From Nansenia antarctica (lineage: Eukaryota > Chordata > Actinopteri > Argentiniformes > Microstomatidae): a DNA stretch of 64,000 bases. Within the stretch, counting starts at the first letter, position 1. Each line of letters begins with the position of its first letter. The stretch lies in the NCBI GenBank assembly GCA_963989245.1, contig OZ022347.1, positions 4,402,448 through 4,466,447 on the forward strand. Direction: 5' to 3'. The notes under the pieces are model-generated. The model was not told where the DNA came from. It saw nothing but the letters and a program-made list of their open reading frames with translations, and did no database searches. The position numbers were made by a program, and so were the translations under genes. This document shows positions 50,912 to 62,761 of this stretch, one piece after another.

Positions 50912-51263
50912 TGTCGTGTTTTGTCCGTCTGATGTGCGTGGGTATAATGACTCACACGACAAGGAATTCTCCGTTTCTGGTTCTTTAGTTAACTTCTTCA
51001 AAACACAATACAAGATGCAACTAATTGTGTCCCAGATGGCAGGTTAATAGATGACGGGGAAACTAGCTCTGGCACAGAACAGCAGCTTTGCTGTCCATAC
51101 CGATGAGCGTTGTTCCCTTGACTGACTGTTTACGTAACCTCGGTAACGAGCCATATCTCTCTCTGGGTGATCATGTGACATACAGTAACCAATCAACAAT
51201 AACGGTAACATAAACACAACAACAACAACAACAGGGAAGCCATCCATGGTGGACTGTCTCACA
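50912..51263 (-). repeat. Gypsy 5' LTR, copy 2
   Basis: 352 bp, same termini as the other LTRs. Shares its diagnostic bases and outer flank with the LTR at 1490-1838. Confidence 0.9.
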
Positions 51264-51715
51264 CTATCAACATTCCGCAAGAAAGCACAACAACAAACAC
51301 GTTTTCGTCTGTCCTTTGTGCAACTCGTGTGAGGCCTTGGTTTGCAGTTGCAAAGTCACAATGTCTGCTCTGAATGAGGTCGAAATGGGATAGACTGGAT
51401 ATCAGAGTAAAGAACAGTGATATTCTAGACTTAATAGGGTGAATTTACAAAGGCTGAATAGATGAGTCGCTTTGAAAGTTGTTGACTTCTGTTACAGTGT
51501 GTCCTCGTTTCCAATCTAGACCTTATTTATCTATGAAATATTGCAGAATGGCATTTCTAGTTAGTCTGTTTAGTTGAAAGGTTAGATAGATATGAGGTTG
51601 GAAAGATAGATGGTTAGACAGAGTCAGAGTTTGATAGATAGATGGATTGTATGTTACAGATAGATAGATATGAGGTTGGAAAGATAGAAGGTTAGACAGA
51701 GTCAGATAGTTACAT
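51264..51715. other. Flank of the Gypsy insertion, copy 2
   Basis: Matches 1839-2284 with few substitutions. No gene. Confidence 0.6.
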
Positions 51716-51822
51716 AGGTAGATAGATAGTATGATAGATAGATAGATAGGTAGATAGATAGTATGATAGATAGATAGATAGTATGATAGATAGATAGATA
51801 GATAGTATGATAGATAGATTGG
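51716..51822 (+). repeat. GATA microsatellite, copy 2
   Basis: Shorter version of the tract at 2285-2411. Confidence 0.9.
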
Positions 51823-52257
51823 AGCCTGGGGTAGTTCAGTGGACCGGGTGGAGGGTTGGTTGACTGGTTGAGAGTGGTAGTGTCGGTTGGTGAAGAGTTG
51901 AGTGTTGTTGTGTAATCTAAGAATGTTCTGCATGTCTCTTGAGTTTACTTTGACCTCCATGTTAAAAAGTGCTCTTTCAAGTCAGTAATGCTAAAGTAAA
52001 GTTCAATAGGTATCAAAACCAAAAGTCATAGAAGACGTTAGACGTCTCTTTTAAAGTTGGATTTGTGTGAAGAGTCTGTTGTATGGTGGATTTTCTCTCT
52101 TTTAATTGGCTTAAAATGTGGATGTTTAGATTGTGTTAATTGTAGCCCTAACCCTCATGAATTCAGAGAAGGAATTTAGCAATAGATGGTACTATTTAAT
52201 TCTACTACTCTATCTTTTCAGTTTGTAAAGCGTCTTTGAGTTTTTTTAAGCGCTTTA
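51823..52257. other. No gene, copy 2
   Basis: Matches 2412-2848, including the dispersed tail repeat at 52201-52245. Confidence 0.5.
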
Positions 52258-52374
52258 AGATGCTCCGATCAGGGTTTTTGGTGCCGATCACCGATCACCG
52301 ATCACTGGAATCAGTGATCTGCCGATCCGATATCACCGATCACCGATCACAGCGTCGAAAATGGCAATTGAAGC

Positions 52375-52503
52375 TTTTTTTTCTTCTTTTTTTTCTTTTT
52401 TTTCTTTCCTAGCACCAGGGGAGCCACCCCTCCTAAATTTCGTTGTTTGGTACCTGTACTATAGCAATGACAATAAAGACCATTCATTCATTCATTCATT
52501 CTA
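52375..52503 (+). repeat. L2-like LINE 3' tail, copy 2
   Basis: Same insertion as at 2965-3104. Confidence 0.8.
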
Positions 52504-53534
52504 TTTATTGTGTAGCATTATTTATGTTTTTAATTATTCTTAACACCATTGACATTGTATATTAAGTATTCAAATGAAATTAGGAGATGAGAAAGTATCA
52601 TGAATTGACAACCATCTGTTTTATTGAATTCACAACCACCTGTAGCTTACTTCAGGAACATACAAATCATAATAAATAAAATGTGAAAATAAAAATCATA
52701 ATAAATAAAATGTACACTGTCACATCAAATGTGCAACATTCCACTCGAATGAGAGGAACTAGGGGCTCTTAGAGAACTTGGAGCTTATACTGTAGCTTTC
52801 CTGAGGAACAATAAACAATAAACATTTCCTGAGGAACAATAAACATACCCAAACTAAAGTGCAACATAAACAGGCTATAGCCAAATATAAAATAAATACT
52901 GTTTCAAGTCAGTCAGTTTCAAGTCATATAGGAGGAGATAAGACAGCAAGTCAGCAATAATCAATAAAACAAAAAAACAAAACATTGCACCGAAGGAGAT
53001 TTCAGACTCAAACCTTACTTCTGATTAAGCAGCATCACTGGCAGATTAGCCTTGAGAAATACAAGCATCTCAGCATTTTTGCCACTCAGCCTGTTCCTCT
53101 TATCGTCTAAAATATGTCCTGCTATGCTGAAAAGTCGCTCGCTATCTACACTTGTGCAAGGTGCACAGAGGAAGACTCGTGCTGCTTGTGCAAGAGCAGG
53201 AAAGCGGCCTTCGTTGGCCTTCCAAAAAGCAAGAGGCTGCCCATTACCGTCTGGGATAACTGCCTCTGATAGGTAGAGATTAACCTGTGATGCTCTTGGG
53301 TTGATGTCACCACTGCCGCACACATGCTGTGGCCCATCTTCTTCAGCCAACAGTTCAGCATGCATAGCATGCAAGGAGCCAGCTCGTGGTACCTAAAAAA
53401 TAAAATAAAAAATAAAAAAGTTTTAGTAGAAGGCGATAATAGGGAGAAGGTTTTTCCTTCTATCAGTGGCCCCGGCCCGAGCTAGAGTACTCTTCCTGCA
53501 ACGAATGGTGGACTGCTGATTCACATGCTTAGTA

Positions 53535-53606
53535 TTCAAATGTATTGATTGTAAGTCGCTTTGGAATAAGGCGTCTGCTAAATGCCAAAAATGTAAATGT
53601 AAATGT
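53535..53606 (+). repeat. V-SINE-type tail, copy 2
   Basis: Same as at 4070-4200. Confidence 0.75.
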
Positions 53607-54663
53607 TCCTTCTGTGGGGGCTCACTCACTGCCAAACTGTCCGTCTCTTGCTCTGCTGCAGCAGCCAGGACATCAGAAAGCAGCCTGCGCATCTGTGGCT
53701 TGAGTGCGATGGGGAAATATCTGTCTTTATACCTATTTTTTATTATGAGAGAAATAAAAGGCAACATTAATTAATGTATTTAATGCATTTTGTAGGTTAT
53801 GCTTAACTATTTTATTATTAATTAGGCCTGGGCGGGGCCCCATAGCATTTGTATTATATTTATGAATTAATTAGGCATGGGCTTGGCCCCATAGCATTCT
53901 ATTTATTTATTTATAGTTAAGATTAACTGCTTTTTAAATGCAAACCATCGTACACTACAGGATAACACAACACAGTATTTATATTTTACCTTTAACTTAA
54001 GCATAGCCCCTTTTATCAATAATGTTTAGGCCAAAGCTAATACGCATAAGAATCTCTCCCTGTGGAGTTCTCACCTTGGATCAAGGAGTGTAGCGATGGT
54101 GTACAGGCGCTCAGATTCAATGTCACTGAATCTCCTCTTGACAGCTTCCAGGAGCGTGGCTTTGGCTGTCTTCACACCGTGGTCACTCTCTGTTGTTTTT
54201 TCAAGAAGACGAGTTAAAGCTCTGATGGATGGTATAACATCTGCAGCTGATGCAGTTGATGAACTTATCGTTTTTGTGAGCTCGTCAAAGGGGTCTAGCA
54301 CTGAAATCAGATTTTCCACCAATTTCCACTCATGGACGGCCAACGTGGAAGGCAATTCAAAATCAGCTGCATAAGCACATAGGGCACGCTTCTGTTCCAG
54401 TAAACTTTTTAGCATGGCAACCGTACTGTTCCAGCGGGTTGGTACATCCTGTTGTAGCCTTTTGGGTGGCTGGTTCGGATTCATTTGTTTTTGAATACTG
54501 AACAGTCGGGAGTAAGCTAGCTGGGAATGTTTGAAATGACCGACGATCCGTCTTCCACTTGCGATGACATCAATGACGGCACGCTGTGCCAAAACCCCCT
54601 CATGCACAGCGAGCTGGAGTGTGTGAGCCATGCACGGTAGGTTTGGTAAACGCGCGTCCCTCA

Positions 54664-55860
54664 TAGGGCTGGGCAAACGATCATTTTTTTTTATCATAAA
54701 ATATATTTTTTTCATAAAAAAAAAAAAAAAACTAGGGCAGAAATAACAAGCATGTTTTCCTTGGGGAAAAAACTTTATTTGTGTTGCTATTGCAGAATTG
54801 CACAATGCACACATTCATTCATTCACATTAACTAGACACTACAGTCAGATAACAATCCTCTTAAACAAGGCAGTGAGTAGCCTAAATTGTTTAACTTAAA
54901 AACACATTTTACATTATAAATAAAAATATAGAAAATAAGTAACTCACCATAGGAGCAGTAAAAAAACAGTTACTCACAAATAGGAGGATGACTGAAAACG
55001 TTAGTGTCCTTAAGAGCGTCCAGCTTAATTTAAATTTAAACTCCAGCGAGAGACTGTAGGCGGCAGGCCTACTGGTTCTTGTTCAAAAAGATGATCATGT
55101 TAACATGTTCAGGGGTGAGAGACGAACGCAATCTGGTGACAGGCGCCTGGTTATGGAACATCGCGATGGAACAGGATATGCTGGCTCGACTATTTGCATC
55201 AGCGCACGAAATCCTCTACCCTCGACAAAACTGAGCGGCAGAATATCTGTTTCAATTAATTTGCAGATGGCCATCGTTATTTTCTCTTCTCGTTGTGCAT
55301 CACACCTCCCGCGTATAAGATGAGGCATGATGGAGGGCTGAGAAGTACAAGGTAGCGAAGGAGCAGTCAGGGTCGGGTGTACGGTTTGCAGGTGGTATTT
55401 CATCGGGGTCGTCGTCGTATTATATTTATAGGTCACTGCGCAGTGTTTGCAATGAACGAGGTCGCCTTTCAGATCAAAATGCTCCCACACCAATCTTCGT
55501 TTCGCTCGCTTCGCCATTTTCCAAGCAGTGTGTGTTCCAACAGTTTACTGCACAGCTGATTAATCAATTAAACATGCAAGGTGCCTTTCAGGAAGTAGTG
55601 GAGATCGTGCACCTATTACTGGAGGTCAGGTTACACTAACGGGAACTTCCGTCATGCCGTACTGCGTTGCGAAATTCAATGCGAAGGCAAATGCAAAGTT
55701 CATTTCTCACACATAACGTGGACAAACTAATTTCCATTATTATTATTATTATTTTTTTTTTTTAAAAGAAAAAAAAAAGATTATCGAGCAAAATATTTTG
55801 TGCTCGACCAAGACCTTATCGATCAATTAATCGATCATCGATCATTGATGCCCACCCCTA
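54664..55860 (-). mobile_element. Nested non-autonomous hAT, complete (copy 2)
   Basis: A 1197-bp element with termini TAGGGCTGGGCA and TAGGGGTGGGCATC, flanked by perfect TSDs GTCCCTCA (54656-54663 and 55861-55868). It lies inside the core of another hAT transposase gene. It encodes only a BED-finger N-terminus. The left half is A/T-rich with no coding. Confidence 0.95.
55095..55517 (-). pseudogene. BED-finger N-terminus in the nested hAT (copy 2)
   Basis: Same 140-codon frame as at 5207-5629, with RKRRLVWEHF-type start sequence. The catalytic domains are absent because of internal deletion of the element. If translated it would be a DNA-binding fragment; a repressor role is speculative. Confidence 0.8.
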
Positions 55861-56735
55861 GTCCCTCATAGCCTTCTCCATGTTCTTGGCATTATCCCAT
55901 AGGATAACGTGCACCTTTCCCTTTGGGATTTCCCAGGCGTTGAGCATGTCTGTGAAAGCTGCAGCAAGTGCCTCTGCGGTGTGTGACCCAGGGAATTCTT
56001 GAGAGTGAAGCACCACTTTAGTCAGCTCAAAGTTTGCGTTGATAAACTGCGCAGTCAGGCTCAGCATAGACACAGGACTGACACTCGAACTCCAAATGTC
56101 AGTCGTGAAGCTGATTGGCGCGATGTTGTCCTTCACTAGGCTCCCGATGTATGTGTAGACAGTGTTATAAAATTCCGGCAGGCAAACATCAGTGAAATAT
56201 TTTCGGCGTATAGCGTGGATCCAGGCAGGAAACAAGGCGTTTGAACCCGGCGTCTTCCACAACAGACAGGGGCTGCTGATCAAGGCATATGAATTCTATT
56301 ACTTTCGCATTTATTTCCTTTCGTTTCTTGTGGTCGTTGCCGTATGGTTGCTGTCGTTGCAATGTCTCGGTAACAGTAAGCTGAGTGAGTGGTGTCGCCC
56401 GTTCTTTCGACGACTCTTTCTCTCTGGCCTTAGTGCTCGCCAATGTATTAAACTCGTTATATTCCTTGGTGTGACAAGCCTTCAAATGCCGTATTATATT
56501 CGTGGTATTGAAAGACCTTGCGTGCGTTCCTCCCCGAGGTATTTCTTTTGAGCAGGCATTACAAACGGCATATTTGTTGTCTCTTTCCGACACGGTGTAA
56601 TATTTCCAGACTGGCGACGCCATTTTGTAAACTGATCGGTCGGGTTTGATCGGCCGTTTTGAGAACTCCGATCAAAACCGATCAAGGCCATATCGGCCGA
56701 TACCGATCAGCGCCGATCAGATCGGAGCATCACTA

Positions 56736-56933
56736 GTCTTATCTATTATTAGGTGTTATTAATAATGCCCAGAGTAATCATGAGAAGGGCTTGGAATAGG
56801 CCTATATGGGGGAAAAGAGTTAGCCTAATCACTGATCAAAGGGTTTCACCGCAACAGGCCCAGGATATTGAGCTGGGAGTTGGGGGCACGGTATGTAAAT
56901 TAGTATTTGGGGAGGGGTCCCCAGGAGAATTCT
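56736..56933. other. No gene, copy 2
   Basis: Matches 6832-7029; ends at the target site of the next element. Confidence 0.5.
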
Positions 56934-56941
56934 ATAAGAGA

Positions 56942-57024
56942 TAGGGATGGACGGTTTTTCGGTTAAACCGAAAACCGGGGTTTCTAAAAATAGAAACGGT
57001 TTTTTATCAAAACCGTCTGAAACC

Positions 57025-57060
<36 letters not shown>

Positions 57061-58209
57061 GAAGAATAAAATAGAATAAGAATAAAACTGGAACATGTCA
57101 CATGTTTGTCGTGTGTGAAAATAACAATGATACAGTCTGAATCTGCCGCGCAATGAGTGAGAGGTTTGGTCAGTTGTGAAGAATAACTGAGGATTAATAT
57201 CTAATTGGGATTATATTTAAGGGTAACGAATCACTCTATGGGAAAGATAGTTGCCTTCAGTTATTGGTAGATAGGAAAGGTTTTTTACAATTACTCGCTT
57301 ACATTTAATAAGATCATTTTCGCTGCTCTCTGTAAAGCGCATTGGGTCACTTTTGTGAGAAATGCGCTATAGAAATAAAATGTGATTTGATTTGAAATCA
57401 ATCAATCAAACTTTATTTATGTTCTATAGCACAAATCATGCATTGAATGTAACTCCAAGTGCAGTATTTACTAAACCACAATATAATAAAACAAGAGCTA
57501 TACGGATCAAGAGTGTTTGTGCACAGCGCCACTGTGTGTGAAGGCGCTACTGAAAGTGATGACAGAACGCATGTCTCAGAAGATACGCGGTCACTTAGTG
57601 ACGCAAAGGTAGTTCTGTATTTATCTCTATCTGTATTAGTACATTTATTTTGAAAGCTCTATTTTGACAGCTCTACCATGGGCACTTTTATTTTGATGGG
57701 GCATTCTTTGTTGATTGACGAGTCAGTCTCGCGGCATGTGGTTTTTATGAAAAGCTTTAAGTATGTTCACTGCATAATTCTAAGTCTAATATTTCAGTGA
57801 TTATTGAGCAGTATTCAAATATTTAAATACATTGAGCAGCAGCTGAAACTTTGAAGATGCTGTTCCAAGAGATGATCTTCCGTGCAGGCGTGCACCCTGG
57901 ATCAGCGGAGCTGGTGTGTTAAGTGTTCATGTGTTTTCATGTATGGTGAATACAAAAGTCTGCCTTTCCACTTATATTTGTGAAACTAAGTAGCCTAAAT
58001 GTGTTGCGACTGTGCTTACGGTGTTTTAATGGTGTTCGACATGAGTGTATTGTAGCAGTAGGGCTCAATAAATAGAAATTGGCGGTCCTTTTTTTTTTTT
58101 TTTTTGCAAGTTTTTTTTTTTTTTAATGTATTTTTCGGTTAACCGGAAAACCGCGGTTTTACTCTCTGACGGTTTTTCGGTTTCAATAATTGGAAACCGT
58201 CCATCCCTA
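56942..58209. mobile_element. Non-autonomous hAT, insertion unique to copy 2
   Basis: A 1268-bp element with termini TAGGGATGGACGG and CCGTCCATCCCTA and perfect TSDs ATAAGAGA (56934-56941 and 58210-58217). The copy-1 site has one ATAAGAGA. AACCG/CGGTT motifs cluster at both ends. Internally, around 57320-57420, a retroposon tail (GCGCTATAGAAATAAAATGT) is followed by inverted CAATCAATCAAAC. No transposase. Confidence 0.95.
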
Positions 58210-58217
58210 ATAAGAGA

Positions 58218-58746
58218 TGATATTTCTGAGTGCCTAGAGAGTTGCATCGTGAACTAGCTCAGGCCCCGGTCTGTAATAAAGGGCCTCTTGTGATCAGCAG
58301 CTCCGGTTTCTTAGAGAGTTGTTATTGTTATTATTTGAAGGTGTTAGAGTAAAGTCTTCCCCAACAGTTATCTGAGTAGCAGCAGGTGGAAGAATTTAAA
58401 CAAGTAAAGTAACTTATACACTAATGTTAGGCCTGTATGCACAACTCCAACTTTTCAATTTGTAGTGTTTAAATGATCTATTATAACTGTCAAGATATCC
58501 TATACTGACCACCTCAATACCCACCATAATTGTATCTTAACCCTGGCTAGAGTGTTTGTCAAGGCTTCTTCTTCATTTCTTTATAATACTACTTTGCATA
58601 TGCTGTCTACTGCCAGTCGCCCCCTGCTGGATCTATAACGGCATTGCATGGAAATGCTTCTTGAAGGGAGATTCTCAATGCAGCAAAGCAATCCTGTATA
58701 CTATCCTGTACTGTGGCAGAATCCTGCATGAATTCAAAAGTATTTT
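58218..58746. other. No gene, copy 2
   Basis: Matches 7038-7566. Confidence 0.5.
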
Positions 58747-58915
58747 GGCAGACCACATGTCAAACTGTTCTTGGGCAAGTCACTGTACCCCAAATTGCTC
58801 CCAATGAGCGGGCTCGCGCCTTTCATGGTAGCTTGCTGCCAGTGGTGTGTGAATGGGTGAATTAGAGGCCATTGTAAAGCGCTTTGGAATAGGTCAGTCC
58901 ATTTACCATTACCAT
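58747..58915 (+). repeat. tRNA-derived SINE 3' part, copy 2
   Basis: Same insertion as at 7567-7735. Confidence 0.75.
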
Positions 58916-59131
58916 TGAGACACCACCATATTGCTTAGACCAGTGTATTCCTTTCAAACCCACCAGAGCCAGAGGGTGTAGAGTATTTGGTCTCTGCCCA
59001 GCCACTGCTAAAGACGCTTTACAATAACAATTCATAGTAGTGCATATTCTTTGTTAGGGGTTTGGTAATCTGAATGTTTGTGAAATTAACTCTCCACTAT
59101 GTGTGGCTCTTCCTTTGTTTACATTACACAG

Positions 59132-59434
59132 ATCCATCTCACAGCCCAGCTACCATGTCTGAAGCCAAGTCCACAGAGTCCCTGGGTTCACAGCAGGGTC
59201 CAGAGATGGTGGCAGTGAAGTTGGAGGACTGCAGTCAACCACTGGAACATAATGTGTTAGTGAAAGAGGAAGAAGAAGAAATGATGGTGGCTGGAAGAGA
59301 GGAAGAGGAGGAAAAAGCTATGATGGTGAAAGAAGAAATGGAGGAGAAAGATGTGATAATGAAAGAAGAGGAGGAAGTGGAGGAGAAAGATGTGATTGTG
59401 AAAGAAGAAAATGGAGGAGAGGAAGGAAAGGATG
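59132..59434 (+). CDS. Zinc-finger gene A', acidic exon 1a (copy 2)
   Basis: Same splice signals and start (ATG 59155) as 7952-8266. It is 12 bp shorter: four acidic residues are lost in frame, so EEIEEEVEEKD becomes EEMEEKD. All five SUMO-consensus motifs remain and the exon ends in phase 1 at GATG|GTAAGT. The in-frame deletion keeps the exon usable. The finger exon for this copy would lie right of the window. Confidence 0.75.
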
Positions 59435-59478
59435 GTAAGTTCATGAACTTGGCTAATATTATAATTGTATGTAATGTA

Positions 59479-59581
59479 TAGGGCTGTTACGATTATTCGA
59501 CGTCGTCGACGTCACCGACTACGTCAATACGTCGGTTAGCGTAATATGCGTCGGTTAGTCGTAAATAAACAAAATGGCGTG

Positions 59582-59612
<31 letters not shown>

Positions 59613-60099
59613 CTTTACTTTACCAGGCGAGACAATTAAGTGTATGAGTGAAAAATGGATAGCTACTAGCTAATGTTACACAAGCAATGTAGCTCACCAC
59701 AGTTCGTATGTCTTGTCTTCTGGTGTTAGTAACGTTAGCTATGTAGCTGGCTAGCTACGGTAGCCTATTGTCATTGTGGTGCGAGCACCTACTGTACGTT
59801 ATCTAGCTCGTAGCTCGCATGCTACGTTAGCATCAATTTAGCTAATCATAACATAGCAGCGAGAGTAACGTTAGCTAGCTATGTGTTGTGGTGATGGACA
59901 GACTTCTAAATGGCCATGTTGGCATTCAAGTTGGCTAAACATAGCAGTGAGGTGGAGACAAAAACTTCTTTTTTTTTTTTTTTTACAGTACAAAAATTAT
60001 CGTTAGACTTATCGATAAATTAGTCGTTAGACTAATCGAATAATCGATAAAATAATCGCTAGATTAATCGTTAGAAAAATAGTCGTTTGGGACAGCACT
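59479..60099. mobile_element. hAT MITE, insertion unique to copy 2
   Basis: A 621-bp relative of 10523-11129. The left flank is GTAATGTA; the right end has lost its last A and the first five bases of the TSD, leaving GACAGCACT|GTACATT. The copy-1 site (near 8305) is empty. It lies in the intron between exons 1a and 1b. Confidence 0.9.
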
Positions 60100-60713
60100 G
60101 TACATTATTGGTCTATGGTGTTAATTGTGTGTTAGGGATGGGTCCTTATTTATTATGACCATTACCTACTTGTTCAGAGGTTAACTGGACCAGGTTCATG
60201 TAGCTGTATTGAATATTATTTAACAGACAGAACGCAGTGTGTCTTAACTGATGGGGTTAAATCAGGTTTTTTAGACATAACAAAGGATGGATCAAGGGTG
60301 GATTCTTGGTCATGTTTTTTTTACTATTTACATTAAGTATATTGGATTCTGTAAATAATAAAGTATCCTGCAGTTGAAGTTGGAGGTTTACATATACCTT
60401 AACCGACATTTAATCCTAACATTCCCCGTCTTAGGTCAGATAGGATCACTACTCTATTTTAAGAATGTGAAATGCACGCATGAGACACCATGTTTCTTAG
60501 ACCAGTGTATTCCTTTTAAACCCATGAGGGGGATGTATGTTAGTGCACCACTCAGCCAGAGGGGTAGAGAATCAGGCCACAGCCCAGCCAACATGAAAAA
60601 CACTTTACTATAATGATTCATAGTAGTGCATATTCTTTGTTAGGTGTTTGTTAATCTGAATATTTGAGAAATTAACTCTCCACTATGGCTCTTCCTTTGT
60701 TTACATTACACAG
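60100..60713. other. Intron between tandem exons, copy 2
   Basis: Matches 8309-8951 apart from a 27-bp deletion at about 60403. No gene. Confidence 0.5.
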
Positions 60714-61010
60714 ATCCATCTCACAGCCCAGCTACCATGTCTGAAGCCAAGTCCACAGAGTCCCTGGGTTCACAGCAGGGTCCAGAGATGGTGGCAGTGA
60801 AGCTGGAGGACTGCAGTCAAACACTGGAACATAATGTGGTAGTGAAAGAGGAAGAAGAAGAAGTTGTGGTGAAAGAAGAGGAGGAAGGGGAGGAAAACAC
60901 TCTGATGGTGAAAGAAGAAATGGAAGAAGAGGAAGTGGAGGAGAAAGATGTGATGATGAAAGAAGAGGAGGGAGGAGATGATTTACTGGAGACAGATAGT
61001 GAGTTGGATG
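60714..61010 (+). CDS. Zinc-finger gene A', acidic exon 1b (copy 2)
   Basis: Same sequence as exon 1b at 8952-9248; the encoded protein (start 60737) is identical. It contains VKLE, three VKEE and one MKEE and ends in phase 1. Full conservation at the protein level contrasts with indels in surrounding non-coding DNA, but the copies are too young to prove constraint. Confidence 0.8.
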
Positions 61011-61097
61011 GTAAGTTCATGAACTTGACTACTATTATAATGTATTTATTGTACATTGCTCTATGGTGTTAATTGTGTATAGGGGATGGGTCCTTAT

Positions 61098-62160
61098 TAG
61101 GGATGCACCGAAATGAAAATTCTTGGCCGAGGCCGAAGCCGAATTTAAGGAAACACTTGGCCGAATACCGAATGTGTATCGGCAGTTTTTAATTTTATCA
61201 TTGCATAAACTAAATACATTTTGCTTTTTATTCATGCTTCTCAAAGAAAGAAATTGAGATTGAAAAAAAAGAACTTTTATATATAACTTATTATAACTAA
61301 TTATCGTGGGATTTAATCTCTACTGCTTTCCAGGGTTCAAGTTAATGATATTCATGATTTGTCTCTACATAGGCTTCAGAAAGTATTTAGACCCCTTCAC
61401 TTTTTTCACATTTTTGAATAGATTTGCCATCAATCCACACACAGTACCCCATAATCTAAGTAAAAACGTTTTTTAATGTTTGCAAATGTATTAAAATGTA
61501 AATACAGAAATACCTCATGTACATAAGTATTCAGACCCTTTGTCACTCTTAAAATTAGGTCAAATGCTAAATGTCTTCAACAAGTCATTCAACAAGTTGA
61601 ATTGAGTCAACCTGAGTGTAAGGATAATAGTTCATGTTATTTCAGAATGAATATATTTTGTTTTTATAGTCTCTGGTTTGCATAGAAACCACCGCATGAT
61701 ACAGCTGCATGTCATAAACTCGTGTAGAACAGCTGGGAGTCTGAATATGTTTTCAACAAGGCAACAACTCTGCTTCTCACTCCAATTTTAAATTGAGCTA
61801 CGACTGCTAAGCTAACTAGCTAGATGAGTGTAAGGTTGCGTTCGTAAAGTCGCTCTGAGAGCGCTGGAGCGCACACTGGGCCCGACGTCATAGAGAAACC
61901 GAGTCATTTGATTGGACGAGAGGCATTCCACGAGTGCTGATCGGATTTCCTGAGTGAATTTACGAACGCAGCCAGTTTTGAAAGCGCGTCGCCGCGCGCC
62001 TGTTGAGAGTTATATTTAATTGTATTGCGTCATCAAAACACGGCCACTATTCGGTGGTAAACATTCGGTGTTTTCACACATTCGGCCGAATACCGAATGT
62101 GCTTTATTTTGCGATATTCGGCCGAATACATTCGGTGGCCGAATGTTCGGTGCATCCCTA
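61098..62160. mobile_element. Non-autonomous hAT (CCGAAT type), copy 2
   Basis: Same insertion as 9336-10414, with TSD GTCCTTAT on both sides. One 9-bp CCGAATA unit fewer near the left end. Confidence 0.9.
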
Positions 62161-62761
62161 GTCCTTATATATTATTACCATTACGCAGGGGTTAAAGTGG
62201 GATTTATTAAGTGGGGGGGCTCTGTGTTAGAGGTGGGTAAAGGTGCGGGAGTGATGGTGGGGCTCAATACTGCCTCACAAATCAAACCTTAAATGATCTT
62301 GAAATTAAAATGTCCATGATGCAATTTTAAATTTCAATCCATTTTATTTCTTTTTCATTGAGTTCCCGTAATACAGCAGGCCAATAACGTACACTGACAG
62401 TCTCTAATCTTGGTTATCTCGTATCTCTTACACAGTAAGTTAGCTAGTTATTTATATACAATCTTAGTTCAGAAGATCCCAGATGGGCTGGTATGTTGAA
62501 GCCGGTCCTCTCTGCATGCATGCCAAGTGACTAGCAGATCTTCTTTTTTTTTTATTCCAGTATAGAAGATTGATACATTGAAAAAGGCATGAATATTTTC
62601 TGTTTTTCTCCCTCCCCTCCACCCACCCCTCCCTCTCAAACATGTCTGCATGCATATATACATATAGATTTGCCCATCTACACACACACACAAATATATG
62701 AATGAATGAATGAATGAATGAATAGATATATAAACAAGTTTACAACTAGCAGATCTTCTAG
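62161..62761. other. No gene, copy 2
   Basis: Contains the empty MITE site near 62265 and a shortened GAAT tract at about 62700-62722. Confidence 0.6.

Larger units (their letters stand above)
44198..51263 (-). mobile_element. Ty3/Gypsy LTR retrotransposon at the duplication junction
   Basis: Two LTRs (44198-44547 and 50912-51263) flank gag, pol and a C-terminal tail, all on the minus strand. The LTRs differ by three substitutions and two small indels, so the insertion is young. The outer flanks do not match (CATAT on the left, CTATC on the right), so there is no TSD. The primer-binding site is deleted. Coding damage: a gag frameshift, an RNase H frameshift, one stop before integrase, and a SINE inserted after integrase. 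It is not mobile by itself. Confidence 0.95.
53015..56623 (-). pseudogene. BED-type hAT transposase, broken (copy 2)
   Basis: Same gene as at 3611-6729. Here the stretch after the nested element is complete: it resumes RDARLPNLPCMAHTLQLAVH, with the CxxH motif of hAT enzymes, passes PTRWNST, and reaches LLDPR at the intron donor near 54071. The BED-to-core frameshift is shared with copy 1, so the gene was already dead before duplication. The second catalytic Asp is in VILWDNAKNM. C-terminal SERLFSIAG is retained. Confidence 0.85.
52258..56735 (-). mobile_element. hAT with BED-finger transposase, decayed (copy 2)
   Basis: Same element as 2849-6831, with the left end AGATGCTCCGATC slightly better preserved. 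It still contains the whole nested hAT and the transposase region lost in copy 1. No TSD was established. Confidence 0.85.
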
